A model generated the notes under the pieces. It did no database searches, had not been told where the DNA came from, and was given only the letters and a program-made list of their open reading frames with translations. Position numbers and translations under genes: made by a program. A DNA stretch of 64,000 nt from Oasisia sp. SBJ-2009 (Eukaryota; Annelida; Polychaeta; Sabellida; Siboglinidae). The DNA is taken from contig OZ024854.1 in the NCBI GenBank assembly GCA_964017155.1, positions 69,892,754 through 69,956,753 on the forward strand, read 5' to 3'. Positions within the stretch are counted from its first letter, which is position 1. Every line of letters starts with the position of its first letter. This document shows, in pieces, positions 50,768 to 63,895 of this stretch.

Positions 50768-53700
50768 ATGTTGGCAAAGATACAGTTATAATACCAAAAT
50801 TGAGGTGGGCCCGACTTGTACATAAATGCCTACACTTGCGGGCGCGCAGCTTCACGCGCACTCTCTCATAAAAGCACGTATGCTCTCAATTTGTTTTCAG
50901 TATTTCACTATTTGGCACTTATGTACAAGTCGGACCCACCTCAATGTTGCTATTATATCAGTATTTTTGCCAACATTTGATACTTGATTAAATTAATTCA
51001 TTCAATTATAATCATCTTGCGCGTATTTATGTTTTATAAACAGCGCGTCTTGGCAAACTTTTGAGGTCGAAAAGACAGCGCGAATTGTGCCAGTCGCAAG
51101 CGCAGAGGTGCATGTTACTGCGCTGTGCATATGAAATGAGCGATAAACAGTTTGTTTATGCCGATCGCGCTGTCTTTTCCACCTTATAAGTCTGCTAAAA
51201 CGCGCTGTATATAAAACATAAATATGCGCAAGATGAATATAATTGATTGAATGAACAAAATCAAGTATCAAATGATGGCAAAAATACAGTTATAATACCA
51301 AAATTGAGGTGGGCCCGACTTGTACATAAGTGCCAACACTTGCGGGCGCGTACCTTCACGCGCAATCTCTCATAAAAGCACGTATACTCTCAATTTGTTT
51401 TCAGTATTTCACTATTTGGCACTAATGTACAAGTCGGACCCACCTCAATGTTCCTGTTATATCAGTATTTTTGCCAACATTTGATACTTGATTAAATTAA
51501 TTCATTCAATTATAATCATCTTGCGCGTATTTATGTTTTATAAACAGCGCGTCTTGGCAAACTTTTGAGGTCGAAAAGACAGCGCGATTTGTGCCAGTCG
51601 CAAGCACAGCGGTGCATGTTACTGCGCTGTGGATATGAATTGAGCGATAAACAATTTGTTTATGCCGACCACGCTGTCTTTTCGACCTTAAAAGTCTGCT
51701 GAGACGCGCTGGTTATAAAACATAAATATGCGCAAGATGATTATAATTGATTGAATTAACAAAATCAAGTATCAAATGTTGGCAAAGATACAGTTATAAT
51801 ACCAAAATTGAGGTGGGCCCGACTTGTACATAAATGCCTACACTTGCGGGCGCGCAGCTTCACGCGCACTCTCTCATAAAAGCACGTATGCTCTCAATTT
51901 GTTTTCAGTATTTCACTATTTGGCACTTATGTACAAGTCGGACCCACCTCAATGTTGCTATTATATCAGTATTTTTGCCAACATTTGATACTTGATTAAA
52001 TTAATTCATTCAATTATAATCATCTTGCGCGTATTTATGTTTTATAAACAGCGCGTCTTGGCAAACTTTTGAGGTCGAAAAGACAGCGCGAATTGTGCCA
52101 GTCGCAAGCGCAGAGGTGCATGTTACTGCGCTGTGCATATGAAATGAGCGATAAACAGTTTGTTTATGCCGATCGCGCTGTCTTTTCCACCTTATAAGTC
52201 TGCTAAAACGCGCTGTATATAAAACATAAATATGCGCAAGATGAATATAATTGATTGAATGAACAAAATCAAGTATCAAATGATGGCAAAAATACAGTTA
52301 TAATACCAAAATTGAGGTGGGCCCGACTTGTACATAAGTGCCAACACTTGCGGGCGCGTACCTTCACGCGCAATCTCTCATAAAAGCACGTATACTCTCA
52401 ATTTGTTTTCAGTATTTCACTATTTGGCACTAATGTACAAGTCGGACCCACCTCAATGTTCCTGTTATATCAGTATTTTTGCCAACATTTGATACTTGAT
52501 TAAATTAATTCATTCAATTATAATCATCTTGCGCGTATTTATGTTTTATAAACAGCGCGTCTTGGCAAACTTTTGAGGTCGAAAAGACAGCGCGATTTGT
52601 GCCAGTCGCAAGCACAGCGGTGCATGTTACTGCGCTGTGGATATGAATTGAGCGATAAACAATTTGTTTATGCCGACCACGCTGTCTTTTCGACCTTAAA
52701 AGTCTGCTGAGACGCGCTGGTTATAAAACATAAATATGCGCAAGATGATTATAATTGATTGAATTAACAAAATCAAGTATCAAATGTTGGCAAAGATACA
52801 GTTATAATACCAAAATTGAGGTGGGCCCGACTTGTACATAAGTGCCAACACTTGCGGACGCGTACCTTCACGCGCACTCTCTCATAAATTAAAGCACGTA
52901 TACTCTCAATTTGTTTTCAGTATTTCACTATTTGGCACTTATGTACAAGTCGGACCCACCTCAATGTTGCTATTATATCAGTATTTTTGCCAACATTTGA
53001 TACTTGATTAAATTAATTCATTCAATTATAATCATCTTGGGCTTATTTATGTTTGATAAACACCGCGTCTTGGCACACTTTTGAGGTCGAAAAGACAGCG
53101 CGAATTGTGCCAGTCGCAAGCGGAGAGGTGCATGTTACTGCGCTGTGCATATGAAATGAGCGATAAACAGTTTGTTTATGCCGACCACGCTGTCTTTTCG
53201 ACCTCAAAAGTCTGCTAAGACGCGCTGTATATAAAACATTAATATGCGCAAGATGATTATAATTGATTGAATTAACAAAATCAAGTATCAAATGTTGGCA
53301 AAGATACAGTTATAATACCAAAATTGAGGTGGGCCCGACTTGTACATAAATGCCTACACTTGCGGGCGCGCAGCTTCACGCGCACTCTCTCATAAAAGCA
53401 CGTATGCTCTCAATTTGTTTTCAGTATTTCACTATTTGGCACTTATGTACAAGTCGGACCCACCTCAATGTTGCTATTATATCAGTATTTTTGCCAACAT
53501 TTGATACTTGATTAAATTAATTCATTCAATTATAATCATCTTGCGCGTATTTATGTTTTATAAACAGCGCGTCTTGGCAAACTTTTGAGGTCGAAAAGAC
53601 AGCGCGAATTGTGCCAGTCGCAAGCGCAGAGGTGCATGTTACTGCGCTGTGCATATGAAATGAGCGATAAACAGTTTGTTTATGCCGATCGCGCTGTCTT

Positions 53701-55307
53701 TTCCACCTTATAAGTCTGCTAAAACGCGCTGTATATAAAACATAAATATGCGCAAGATGAATATAATTGATTGAATGAACAAAATCAAGTATCAAATGAT
53801 GGCAAAAATACAGTTATAATACCAAAATTGAGGTGGGCCCGACTTGTACATAAGTGCCAACACTTGCGGGCGCGTACCTTCACGCGCAATCTCTCATAAA
53901 AGCACGTATACTCTCAATTTGTTTTCAGTATTTCACTATTTGGCACTAATGTACAAGTCGGACCCACCTCAATGTTCCTGTTATATCAGTATTTTTGCCA
54001 ACATTTGATACTTGATTAAATTAATTCATTCAATTATAATCATCTTGCGCGTATTTATGTTTTATAAACAGCGCGTCTTGGCAAACTTTTGAGGTCGAAA
54101 AGACAGCGCGATTTGTGCCAGTCGCAAGCACAGCGGTGCATGTTACTGCGCTGTGGATATGAATTGAGCGATAAACAATTTGTTTATGCCGACCACGCTG
54201 TCTTTTCGACCTTAAAAGTCTGCTGAGACGCGCTGGTTATAAAACATAAATATGCGCAAGATGATTATAATTGATTGAATTAACAAAATCAAGTATCAAA
54301 TGTTGGCAAAGATACAGTTATAATACCAAAATTGAGGTGGGCCCGACTTGTACATAAATGCCTACACTTGCGGGCGCGCAGCTTCACGCGCACTCTCTCA
54401 TAAAAGCACGTATGCTCTCAATTTGTTTTCAGTATTTCACTATTTGGCACTTATGTACAAGTCGGACCCACCTCAATGTTGCTATTATATCAGTATTTTT
54501 GCCAACATTTGATACTTGATTAAATTAATTCATTCAATTATAATCATCTTGCGCGTATTTATGTTTTATAAACAGCGCGTCTTGGCAAACTTTTGAGGTC
54601 GAAAAGACAGCGCGAATTGTGCCAGTCGCAAGCGCAGAGGTGCATGTTACTGCGCTGTGCATATGAAATGAGCGATAAACAGTTTGTTTATGCCGATCGC
54701 GCTGTCTTTTCCACCTTATAAGTCTGCTAAAACGCGCTGTATATAAAACATAAATATGCGCAAGATGAATATAATTGATTGAATGAACAAAATCAAGTAT
54801 CAAATGATGGCAAAAATACAGTTATAATACCAAAATTGAGGTGGGCCCGACTTGTACATAAGTGCCAACACTTGCGGGCGCGTACCTTCACGCGCAATCT
54901 CTCATAAAAGCACGTATACTCTCAATTTGTTTTCAGTATTTCACTATTTGGCACTAATGTACAAGTCGGACCCACCTCAATGTTCCTGTTATATCAGTAT
55001 TTTTGCCAACATTTGATACTTGATTAAATTAATTCATTCAATTATAATCATCTTGCGCGTATTTATGTTTTATAAACAGCGCGTCTTGGCAAACTTTTGA
55101 GGTCGAAAAGACAGCGCGATTTGTGCCAGTCGCAAGCACAGCGGTGCATGTTACTGCGCTGTGGATATGAATTGAGCGATAAACAATTTGTTTATGCCGA
55201 CCACGCTGTCTTTTCGACCTTAAAAGTCTGCTGAGACGCGCTGGTTATAAAACATAAATATGCGCAAGATGATTATAATTGATTGAATTAACAAAATCAA
55301 GTATCAA
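50768..55307. repeat. 1008-bp dimer HOR, four copies around one 508-bp unit
   Basis: Dimers are 50768-51775, 51776-52783, 53292-54299 and 54300-55307. The first unit of each has CGTATGCTCTC, CCACCTTATAAG, GCTAAAACGC and ATGATGGCAA. The second has CACTAATGTAC, ATGTTCCTGTTATATC, AAGCACAGCGG and CTGTGGATATG. The intervening unit 52784-53291 has CTTGGGCTTATT, AACACCGCG and the private ATAAATTAAAG. Confidence 0.86.
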
Positions 55308-58300
55308 ATGTTGGCAAAGATACAGTTATAATACCAAAATTGAGGTGGGCCCGACTTGTACATAAGTGCCAACACTTGCGGACGCGTACCTTCACGCGCA
55401 CTCTCTCATAAATAAAAGCACGTATACTCTCAATTTGTTTTCAGTATTTCACTATTTGGCACTTATGTACAAGTCGGACCCACCTCAATGTTGCTATTAT
55501 ATCAGTATTTTTGCCAACATTTGATACTTGATTAAATTAATTCATTCAATTATAATCATCTTGGGCTTATTTATGTTTGATAAACACCGCGTCTTGGCAA
55601 ACTTTTGAGGTCGAAAAGACAGCGCGAATTGTGCCAGTCGCAAGCGCAGAGGTGCATGTTACTGCGCTGTGCATATGAAATGAGCGATAAACAGTTTGTT
55701 TATGCCGATCGCGCTGTCTTTTCCACCTCAAAAGTCTGCTAAAACGCGCTGTATATAAAACATAAATATGCGCAAGATGAATATAATTCATTGAATGAAC
55801 AAAATCAAGTATCAAATGTTGGCAAAAATACAGTTATAATACCAAAATTTAGGTGGGCCCGACTTGTACATAAGTGCCAACACTTGCGGGCGCGTACCTT
55901 CACGCGCAATTTCTCATAAAAGCACGTATTCTCTCAATTTGTTTTCAGTATTTCACTATTTGGCACTTATGTACAAGTCGGAAACACCTCAATGTTGCTA
56001 TTATATCAGTATTTTTGCCAACATTTGATACTTGATTAAATTAATTCATTCAATTTTAATCATCTTCCGCGTATTTATGTTTTATAAACAGCGCGTCTTG
56101 GCAAACTTTTGAGGTCGAAAAGACAGCGCGATTTGTGCCAGTCGCAAGCGCAGCGGTGCATGTTACTGCGCTGTGCATATGAATTGAGCGATAAACAATT
56201 TGTTGATGCCGACCACGCTGTCTTTTCGACCTTAAAAGTCTGCTGAGACGCGCTGGTTATAAAACATAAATATGCGCAAGATGATTATAATTGATTGAAT
56301 TAACAAAATCAAGTATCAAATGTTGGCAAAGATACAGTTATAATACCAAAATTGAGGTGGGCCCGACTTGTACATAAGTGTCAACACTTGCGGACGCGTA
56401 CCTTCACGCGCACTCTCTCATAAATAAAAACACGTATACTCTCAATTTGTTTTCAGTATTTCACTATTTGGCACTTATGTACAAGTCGGACCCACCTCAA
56501 TGTTGCTATTATATCAGTATTTTTGCCAACATTTGATACTTGATTAAATTAATTCATTCAATTTTAATCATCTTGCGCGTTTTTATGTTTTATAAACAGC
56601 GCGTCTTGGCAAACTTTTGAGGTCGAAAAGACAGCGCGATTTATGCCAGTCGCAGGCGCAGCGGTGCGTGTTACTGCGCTGTGCATATGAAATGAGCGAT
56701 AAACAGATTGTTTATGCCGACCACGCTGTCTTTTCGACCTCAAAAGTCTGCTTAGACGCGCTGTATATAAAACATTAATATGCGCAAGATGATTATAATT
56801 GATTGAATTAACAAAATCATGTATCAAATGTTGGCAAAGATACAGTTATAATACCAAAAGTGAGGTGGGCCCGACTTGTACATAAATGCCTACACTTGCG
56901 GGCGCGCAGCTTCACGCGCACTCTCTCATAAAAGCACGTATACTCTCAATTTGTTTTCAGTATTTCACTATTTGGCACTAATGTACAAGTCGGACCCACC
57001 TCAATGTTGCTATTATATCAGTATTTTTGCCAACATTTGATACTTGATTAAATTAATTCATTCAATTATAATCATCTTGGGCTTATTTATGTTTGATAAA
57101 CACCGCGTCTTGGCAAACTTTTGAGGTCGAAAAGACAGCGCGAATTGTGCCAGTCGCAAGCGGAGAGGTGCATGTTACTGCGCTGTGCATATGAAATGAG
57201 CGATAAACAGTTTGTTTATGCCGACCACGCTGTCTTTTCGACCTCAAAAGTCTGCTAAGACGCGCTGTATATAAAACATTAATATGCGCAAGATGATTAT
57301 AATTGATTGAATTAACAAAATCAAGTATCAAATGTTGGCAAAGATACAGTTATAATACCAAAATTGAGGTGGGCCCGACTTGTACATAAATGCCTACACT
57401 TGCGGGCGCGCAGCTTCACGCGCACTCTCTCATAAAAGCACGTATGCTCTCAATTTGTTTTCAGTATTTCACTATTTGGCACTTATGTACAAGTCGGACC
57501 CACCTCAATGTTGCTATTATATCAGTATTTTTGCCAACATTTGATACTTGATTAAATTAATTCATTCAATTATAATCATCTTGCGCGTATTTATGTTTTA
57601 TAAACAGCGCGTCTTGGCAAACTTTTGAGGTCGAAAAGACAGCGCGAATTGTGCCAGTCGCAAGCGCAGAGGTGCATGTTACTGCGCTGTGCATATGAAA
57701 TGAGCGATAAACAGTTTGTTTATGCCGATCGCGCTGTCTTTTCCACCTCAAAAGTCTGCTAAAACGCGCTGTATATAAAACATAAATATGCGCAAGATGA
57801 ATATAATTCATTGAATGAACAAAATCAAGTATCAAATGTTGGCAAAAATACAGTTATAATACCAAAATTTAGGTGGGCCCGACTTGTACATAAGTGCCAA
57901 CACTTGCGGGCGCGTACCTTCACGCGCAATTTCTCATAAAAGCACGTATTCTCTCAATTTGTTTTCAGTATTTCACTATTTGGCACTTATGTACAAGTCG
58001 GAAACACCTCAATGTTGCTATTATATCAGTATTTTTGCCAACATTTGATACTTGATTAAATTAATTCATTCAATTTTAATCATCTTCCGCGTATTTATGT
58101 TTTATAAACAGCGCGTCTTGGCAAACTTTTGAGGTCGAAAAGACAGCGCGATTTGTGCCAGTCGCAAGCGCAGCGGTGCATGTTACTGCGCTGTGCATAT
58201 GAATTGAGCGATAAACAATTTGTTGATGCCGACCACGCTGTCTTTTCGACCTTAAAAGTCTGCTGAGACGCGCTGGTTATAAAACATAAATATGCGCAAG

Positions 58301-59355
58301 ATGATTATAATTGATTGAATTAACAAAATCAAGTATCAAATGTTGGCAAAGATACAGTTATAATACCAAAATTGAGGTGGGCCCGACTTGTACATAAGTG
58401 TCAACACTTGCGGACGCGTACCTTCACGCCCACTCTCTCATAAATAAAAACACGTATACTCTCAATTTGTTTTCAGTATTTCACTATTTGGCACTTATGT
58501 ACAAGTCGGACCCACCTCAATGTTGCTATTATATCAGTATTTTTGCCAACATTTGATACTTGATTAAATTAATTCATTCAATTTTAATCATCTTGAGCGT
58601 ATTTATGTTTTATAAACAGCGCGTCTTGGCAAACGTTTGAGGTCGAAAAGACAGCGCGATTTGTGCCAGTCGCAAGCGCAGCGGTGCATGTTACTGCGCT
58701 GTGCATATGAATTGAGCGATAAACAATTTGTTGATGCCGACCACGCTGTCTTTTCGACCTTAAAAGTCTGCTGAGACGCGCTGGTTATAAAACATAAATA
58801 TGCGCAAGATGATTATAATTGATTGAATTAACAAAATCAAGTATCAAATGTTGGCAAAGATACAGTTATAATACCAAAATTGAGGTGGGCCCGACTTGTA
58901 CATAAGTGCCAACACTTGCGGACGCGTACCTTCACGCGCACTCTCTCATAAATAAAAGCACGTATACTCTCAATTTGTTTTCAGTATTTCACTATTTGGC
59001 ACTTATGTACAAGTCGGACCCACCTCAATGTTGCTATTATATCAGTATTTTTGCCAACATTTGATACTTGATTAAATTAATTCATTCAATTTTAATCATC
59101 TTGCGCGTATTTATGTTTTATAAACAGCGCGTCTTGGCAAACTTTTGAGGTCGAAAAGACAGCGCGATTTATGCCAGTCGCAGGCGCAGCGGTGCGTGTT
59201 ACTGCGCTGTGCATATGAAATGAGCGATAAACAGTTTGTTTATGCCGACCACGCTGTCTTTTCGACCTCAAAAGTCTGCTAAGACGCGCTGTATATAAAA
59301 CATTAATATGCGCAAGATGATTATAATTGATTGAATTAACAAAATCAAGTATCAA
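55308..59355. repeat. 2.0-kb HOR, two copies, with flanking units
   Basis: Landmarks are at 55815, 56319, 56827, 57331, 57835, 58339, 58847 and 59355. The segment around 55816-56827 matches 57836-58847 at offset 2020: CGTATTCTCTC at 55927 and 57947, and CATCTTCCGCG at about 56063 and 58083. Unit 55308-55815 joins the CTTGGGCTTATT right arm to a class b left arm. Private: CGTTTTTATG near 56579, CTTGAGCGTATT near 58590, CACGCCCACTC near 58425. Confidence 0.83.
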
Positions 59356-62300
59356 ATGTTGGCAAAAATACAGTTATAATACCAAAATTGAGGTGGGCCC
59401 GACTTGTACATAAGTGCCAACACTTGCGGGCGCGTACCTTCACGCGCAATCTCTCATAAAAGCACGTATACTCTCAATTTGTTTTCAGTATTTCACTATT
59501 TGGCACTTATGTACAAGTCGGAAACACCTCAATGTTGCTATTATATCAGTATTTTTGCCAACATTTGATACTTGATTAAATTAATTCATTCAATTTTAAT
59601 CATCTTGCGCGTATTTATGTTTTATAAACAGCGCGTCTTGGCAAACTTTTGAGGTCGAAAAGACAGCGCGATTTATGCCAGTCGCAGGCGCAGCGGTGCG
59701 TGTTACTGCGCTGTGCATATGAAATGAGCGATAAACAGATTGTTTATGCCGACCACGCTGTCTTTTCGACCTCAAAAGTCTGCTAAGACGCGCTGTATAT
59801 AAAACATTAATATGCGCAAGATAATTATAATTGATTGAATTAACAAAATCATGTATCAAATGTTGGCAAAGATACAGTTATAATACCAAAAGTGAGGTGG
59901 GCCCGACTTGTACATAAATGCCTACACTTGCGGGCGCGCAGCTTCACGCGCACTCTCTCATAAAAGCACGTATACTCTCAATTTGTTTTCAGTATTTCAC
60001 TATTTGGCACTTATGTAAAAGTCGGACCCACCTCAATGTTGCTATTATATCAGTATTTTTGCCAACATTTGATACTTGATTAAATTAATTCATTCAATTA
60101 TAATCATCTTGCGCGTATTTATGTGTTAAAAACAGCGCGTCTTGGCAAACTTTTGAGGTCGAAAAGACAGCGCGAATTGTGCCAGTCGCAAGCGCAGAGG
60201 TGCATGTTACTGCGCTGTGCATATGAAATGAGCGATAAACAGTTTGTTTATGCCGAACACGCTGTCTTTTCGACCTCAAAAGTCTGCTAAGACGCGCTGT
60301 ATATAAAACATTAATATGCGCAAGATGATTATAATTGATTGAATTAACAAAATCAAGTATCAAATGTTGGCAAAAATACAGTTATAATACCAAAATTTAG
60401 GTGGGCCCGACTTGTACATAAGTGCCAACACTTGCGGGCGCGTACCTTCACGCGCAATCTCTCATAAAAGCACGTATACTCTCAATTTGTTTTCAGTATT
60501 TCACTATTTGGCACTTATGTACAAGTCGGAAACACCTCAATGTTGCTATTATATCAGTATTTTTGCCAACATTTGATACTTGATTAAATTAATTCATTCA
60601 ATTTTAATCATCTTGCGCGTATTTATGTTTTATAAACAGCGCGTCTTGGCAAACTTTTGAGGTCGAAAAGACAGCGCGATTTGTGCCAGTCGCAAGCGCA
60701 GCGGTGCATGTTACTGCGCTGTGCATATGAATTGAGCGATAAACAATTTGTTGATGCCGACCACGCTGTCTTTTCGACCTTAAAAGTCTGCTGAGAAGCG
60801 CTGGTTATAAAACATAAATATGCGCAAGATGATTATAATTGATTGAATTAACAAAATCAAGTATCAAATGTTGGCAAAGATACAGTTATAATACCAAAAT
60901 TGAGGTGGGCCCGACTTGTACATAAATGCCTACACTTGCGGGCGCGCAGCTTCACGCGCACTCTCTCATAAAAGCACGTATGCTCTCAATTTGTTTTCAG
61001 TATTTCACTATTTGGCACTTATGTACAAGTCGGACCCACCTCAATGTTGCTATTATATCAGTATTTTTGCCAACATTTGATACTTGATTAAATTAATTCA
61101 TTCAATTATAATCATCTTGCGCGTATTTATGTTTTATAAACAGCGCGTCTTGGCAAACTTTTGAGGTCGAAAAGACAGCGCGAATTGTGCCAGTCGCAAG
61201 CGCAGAGGTGCATGTTACTGCGCTGTGCATATGAAATGAGCGATAAACAGTTTGTTTATGCCGATCGCGCTGTCTTTTCCACCTTATAAGTCTGCTAAAA
61301 CGCGCTGTATATAAAACATAAATATGCGCAAGATGAATATAATTGATTGAATGAACAAAATCAAGTATCAAATGATGGCAAAAATACAGTTATAATACCA
61401 AAATTGAGGTGGGCCCGACTTGTACATAAGTGCCAACACTTGCGGGCGCGTACCTTCACGCGCAATCTCTCATAAAAGCACGTATACTCTCAATTTGTTT
61501 TCAGTATTTCACTATTTGGCACTTATGTACAAGTCGGAAACACCTCAATGTTGCTATTATATCAGTATTTTTGCCAACATTTGATACTTGATTAAATTAA
61601 TTCATTCAATTTTAATCATCTTGCGCGTATTTATGTTTTATAAACAGCGCGTCTTGGCAAACTTTTGAGGTCGAAAAGACAGCGCGATTTGTGCCAGTCG
61701 CAAGCGCAGCGGTGCATGTTACTGCGCTGTGCATATGAATTGAGCGATAAACAATTTGTTGATGCCGACCACGCTGTCTTTTCGACCTTAAAAGTCTGCT
61801 GAGAAGCGCTGGTTATAAAACATAAATATGCGCAAGATGATTATAATTGATTGAATTAACAAAATCAAGTATCAAATGTTGGCAAAGATACAGTTATAAT
61901 ACCAAAATTGAGGTGGGCCCGACTTGTACATAAATGCCTACACTTGCGGGCGCGCAGCTTCACGCGCACTCTCTCATAAAAGCACGTATGCTCTCAATTT
62001 GTTTTCAGTATTTCACTATTTGGCACTTATGTACAAGTCGGACCCACCTCAATGTTGCTATTATATCAGTATTTTTGCCAACATTTGATACTTGATTAAA
62101 TTAATTCATTCAATTATAATCATCTTGCGCGTATTTATGTTTTATAAACAGCGCGTCTTGGCAAACTTTTGAGGTCGAAAAGACAGCGCGAATTGTGCCA
62201 GTCGCAAGCGCAGAGGTGCATGTTACTGCGCTGTGCATATGAAATGAGCGATAAACAGTTTGTTTATGCCGATCGCGCTGTCTTTTCCACCTTATAAGTC

Positions 62301-63895
62301 TGCTAAAACGCGCTGTATATAAAACATAAATATGCGCAAGATGAATATAATTGATTGAATGAACAAAATCAAGTATCAAATGATGGCAAAAATACAGTTA
62401 TAATACCAAAATTGAGGTGGGCCCGACTTGTACATAAGTGCCAACACTTGCGGGCGCGTACCTTCACGCGCAATCTCTCATAAAAGCACGTATACTCTCA
62501 ATTTGTTTTCAGTATTTCACTATTTGGCACTAATGTACAAGTCGGACCCACCTCAATGTTCCTGTTATATCAGTATTTTTGCCAACATTTGATACTTGAT
62601 TAAATTAATTCATTCAATTATAATCATCTTGCGCGTATTTATGTTTTATAAACAGCGCGTCTTGGCAAACTTTTGAGGTCGAAAAGACAGCGCGATTTGT
62701 GCCAGTCGCAAGCACAGCGGTGCATGTTACTGCGCTGTGGATATGAATTGAGCGATAAACAATTTGTTTATGCCGACCACGCTGTCTTTTCGACCTTAAA
62801 AGTCTGCTGAGACGCGCTGGTTATAAAACATAAATATGCGCAAGATGATTATAATTGATTGAATTAACAAAATCAAGTATCAAATGTTGGCAAAGATACA
62901 GTTATAATACCAAAATTGAGGTGGGCCCGACTTGTACATAAGTGCCAACACTTGCGGACGCGTACCTTCACGCGCACTCTCTCATAAATAAAAGCACGTA
63001 TACTCTCAATTTGTTTTCAGTATTTCACTATTTGGCACTTATGTACAAGTCGGACCCACCTCAATGTTGCTATTATATCAGTATTTTTGCCAACATTTGA
63101 TACTTGATTAAATTAATTCATTCAATTATAATCATCTTGGGCTTATTTATGTTTGATAAACACCGCGTCTTGGCAAACTTTTGAGGTCGAAAAGACAGCG
63201 CGAACTGTGCCAGTCGCAAGCGGAGAGGTGCATGTTACTGCGCTGTGCATATGAAATGAGCGATAAACAGTTTGTTTATGCCGACCACGCTGTCTTTTCG
63301 ACCTCAAAAGTCTGCTAAGACGCGCTGTATATAAAACATTAATATGCGCAAGATGATTATAATTGATTGAATTAACAAAATCAAGTATCAAATGTTGGCA
63401 AAGATACAGTTATAATACCAAAATTGAGGTGGGCCCGACTTGTACATAAATGCCTACACTTGCGGGCGCGCAGCTTCACGCGCACTCTCTCATAAAAGCA
63501 CGTATGCTCTCAATTTGTTTTCAGTATTTCACTATTTGGCACTTATGTACAAGTCGGACCCACCTCAATGTTGCTATTATATCAGTATTTTTGCCAACAT
63601 TTGATACTTGATTAAATTAATTCATTCAATTATAATCATCTTGCGCGTATTTATGTTTTATAAACAGCGCGTCTTGGCAAACTTTTGAGGTCGAAAAGAC
63701 AGCGCGAATTGTGCCAGTCGCAAGCGCAGAGGTGCATGTTACTGCGCTGTGCATATGAAATGAGCGATAAACAGTTTGTTTATGCCGATCGCGCTGTCTT
63801 TTCCACCTCAAAAGTCTGCTAAAACGCGCTGTATATAAAACATAAATATGCGCAAGATGAATATAATTGATTGAATGAACAAAATCAAGTATCAA
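59356..63895. repeat. Array block: second copy of the 49.8-53.3 kb segment
   Basis: Landmarks at 59859, 60363, 60867, 61371, 61875, 62379, 62883, 63391 and 63895 equal 49759 to 53795 plus 10,100. The ATGTGTTAAAAACAGC marker is at 60121. Private: ATGTAAAAGTCGG near 60016, GATAATTATAATTG near 59820, GAACTGTGCC near 63202. The unit 61372-61875 does not match its positional counterpart, and unit 63392-63895 resembles 57332-57835 instead. Confidence 0.84.

Noticed and set aside
229..63895. About 85 minus-strand ORFs of 78-89 codons as real genes
   Set aside because: They begin at TTG, are embedded in a tandem satellite, span an inverted repeat, change length with single-base indels, and are broken in class c units. 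No domain or signal is recognisable. Treated as by-products of the repeat.
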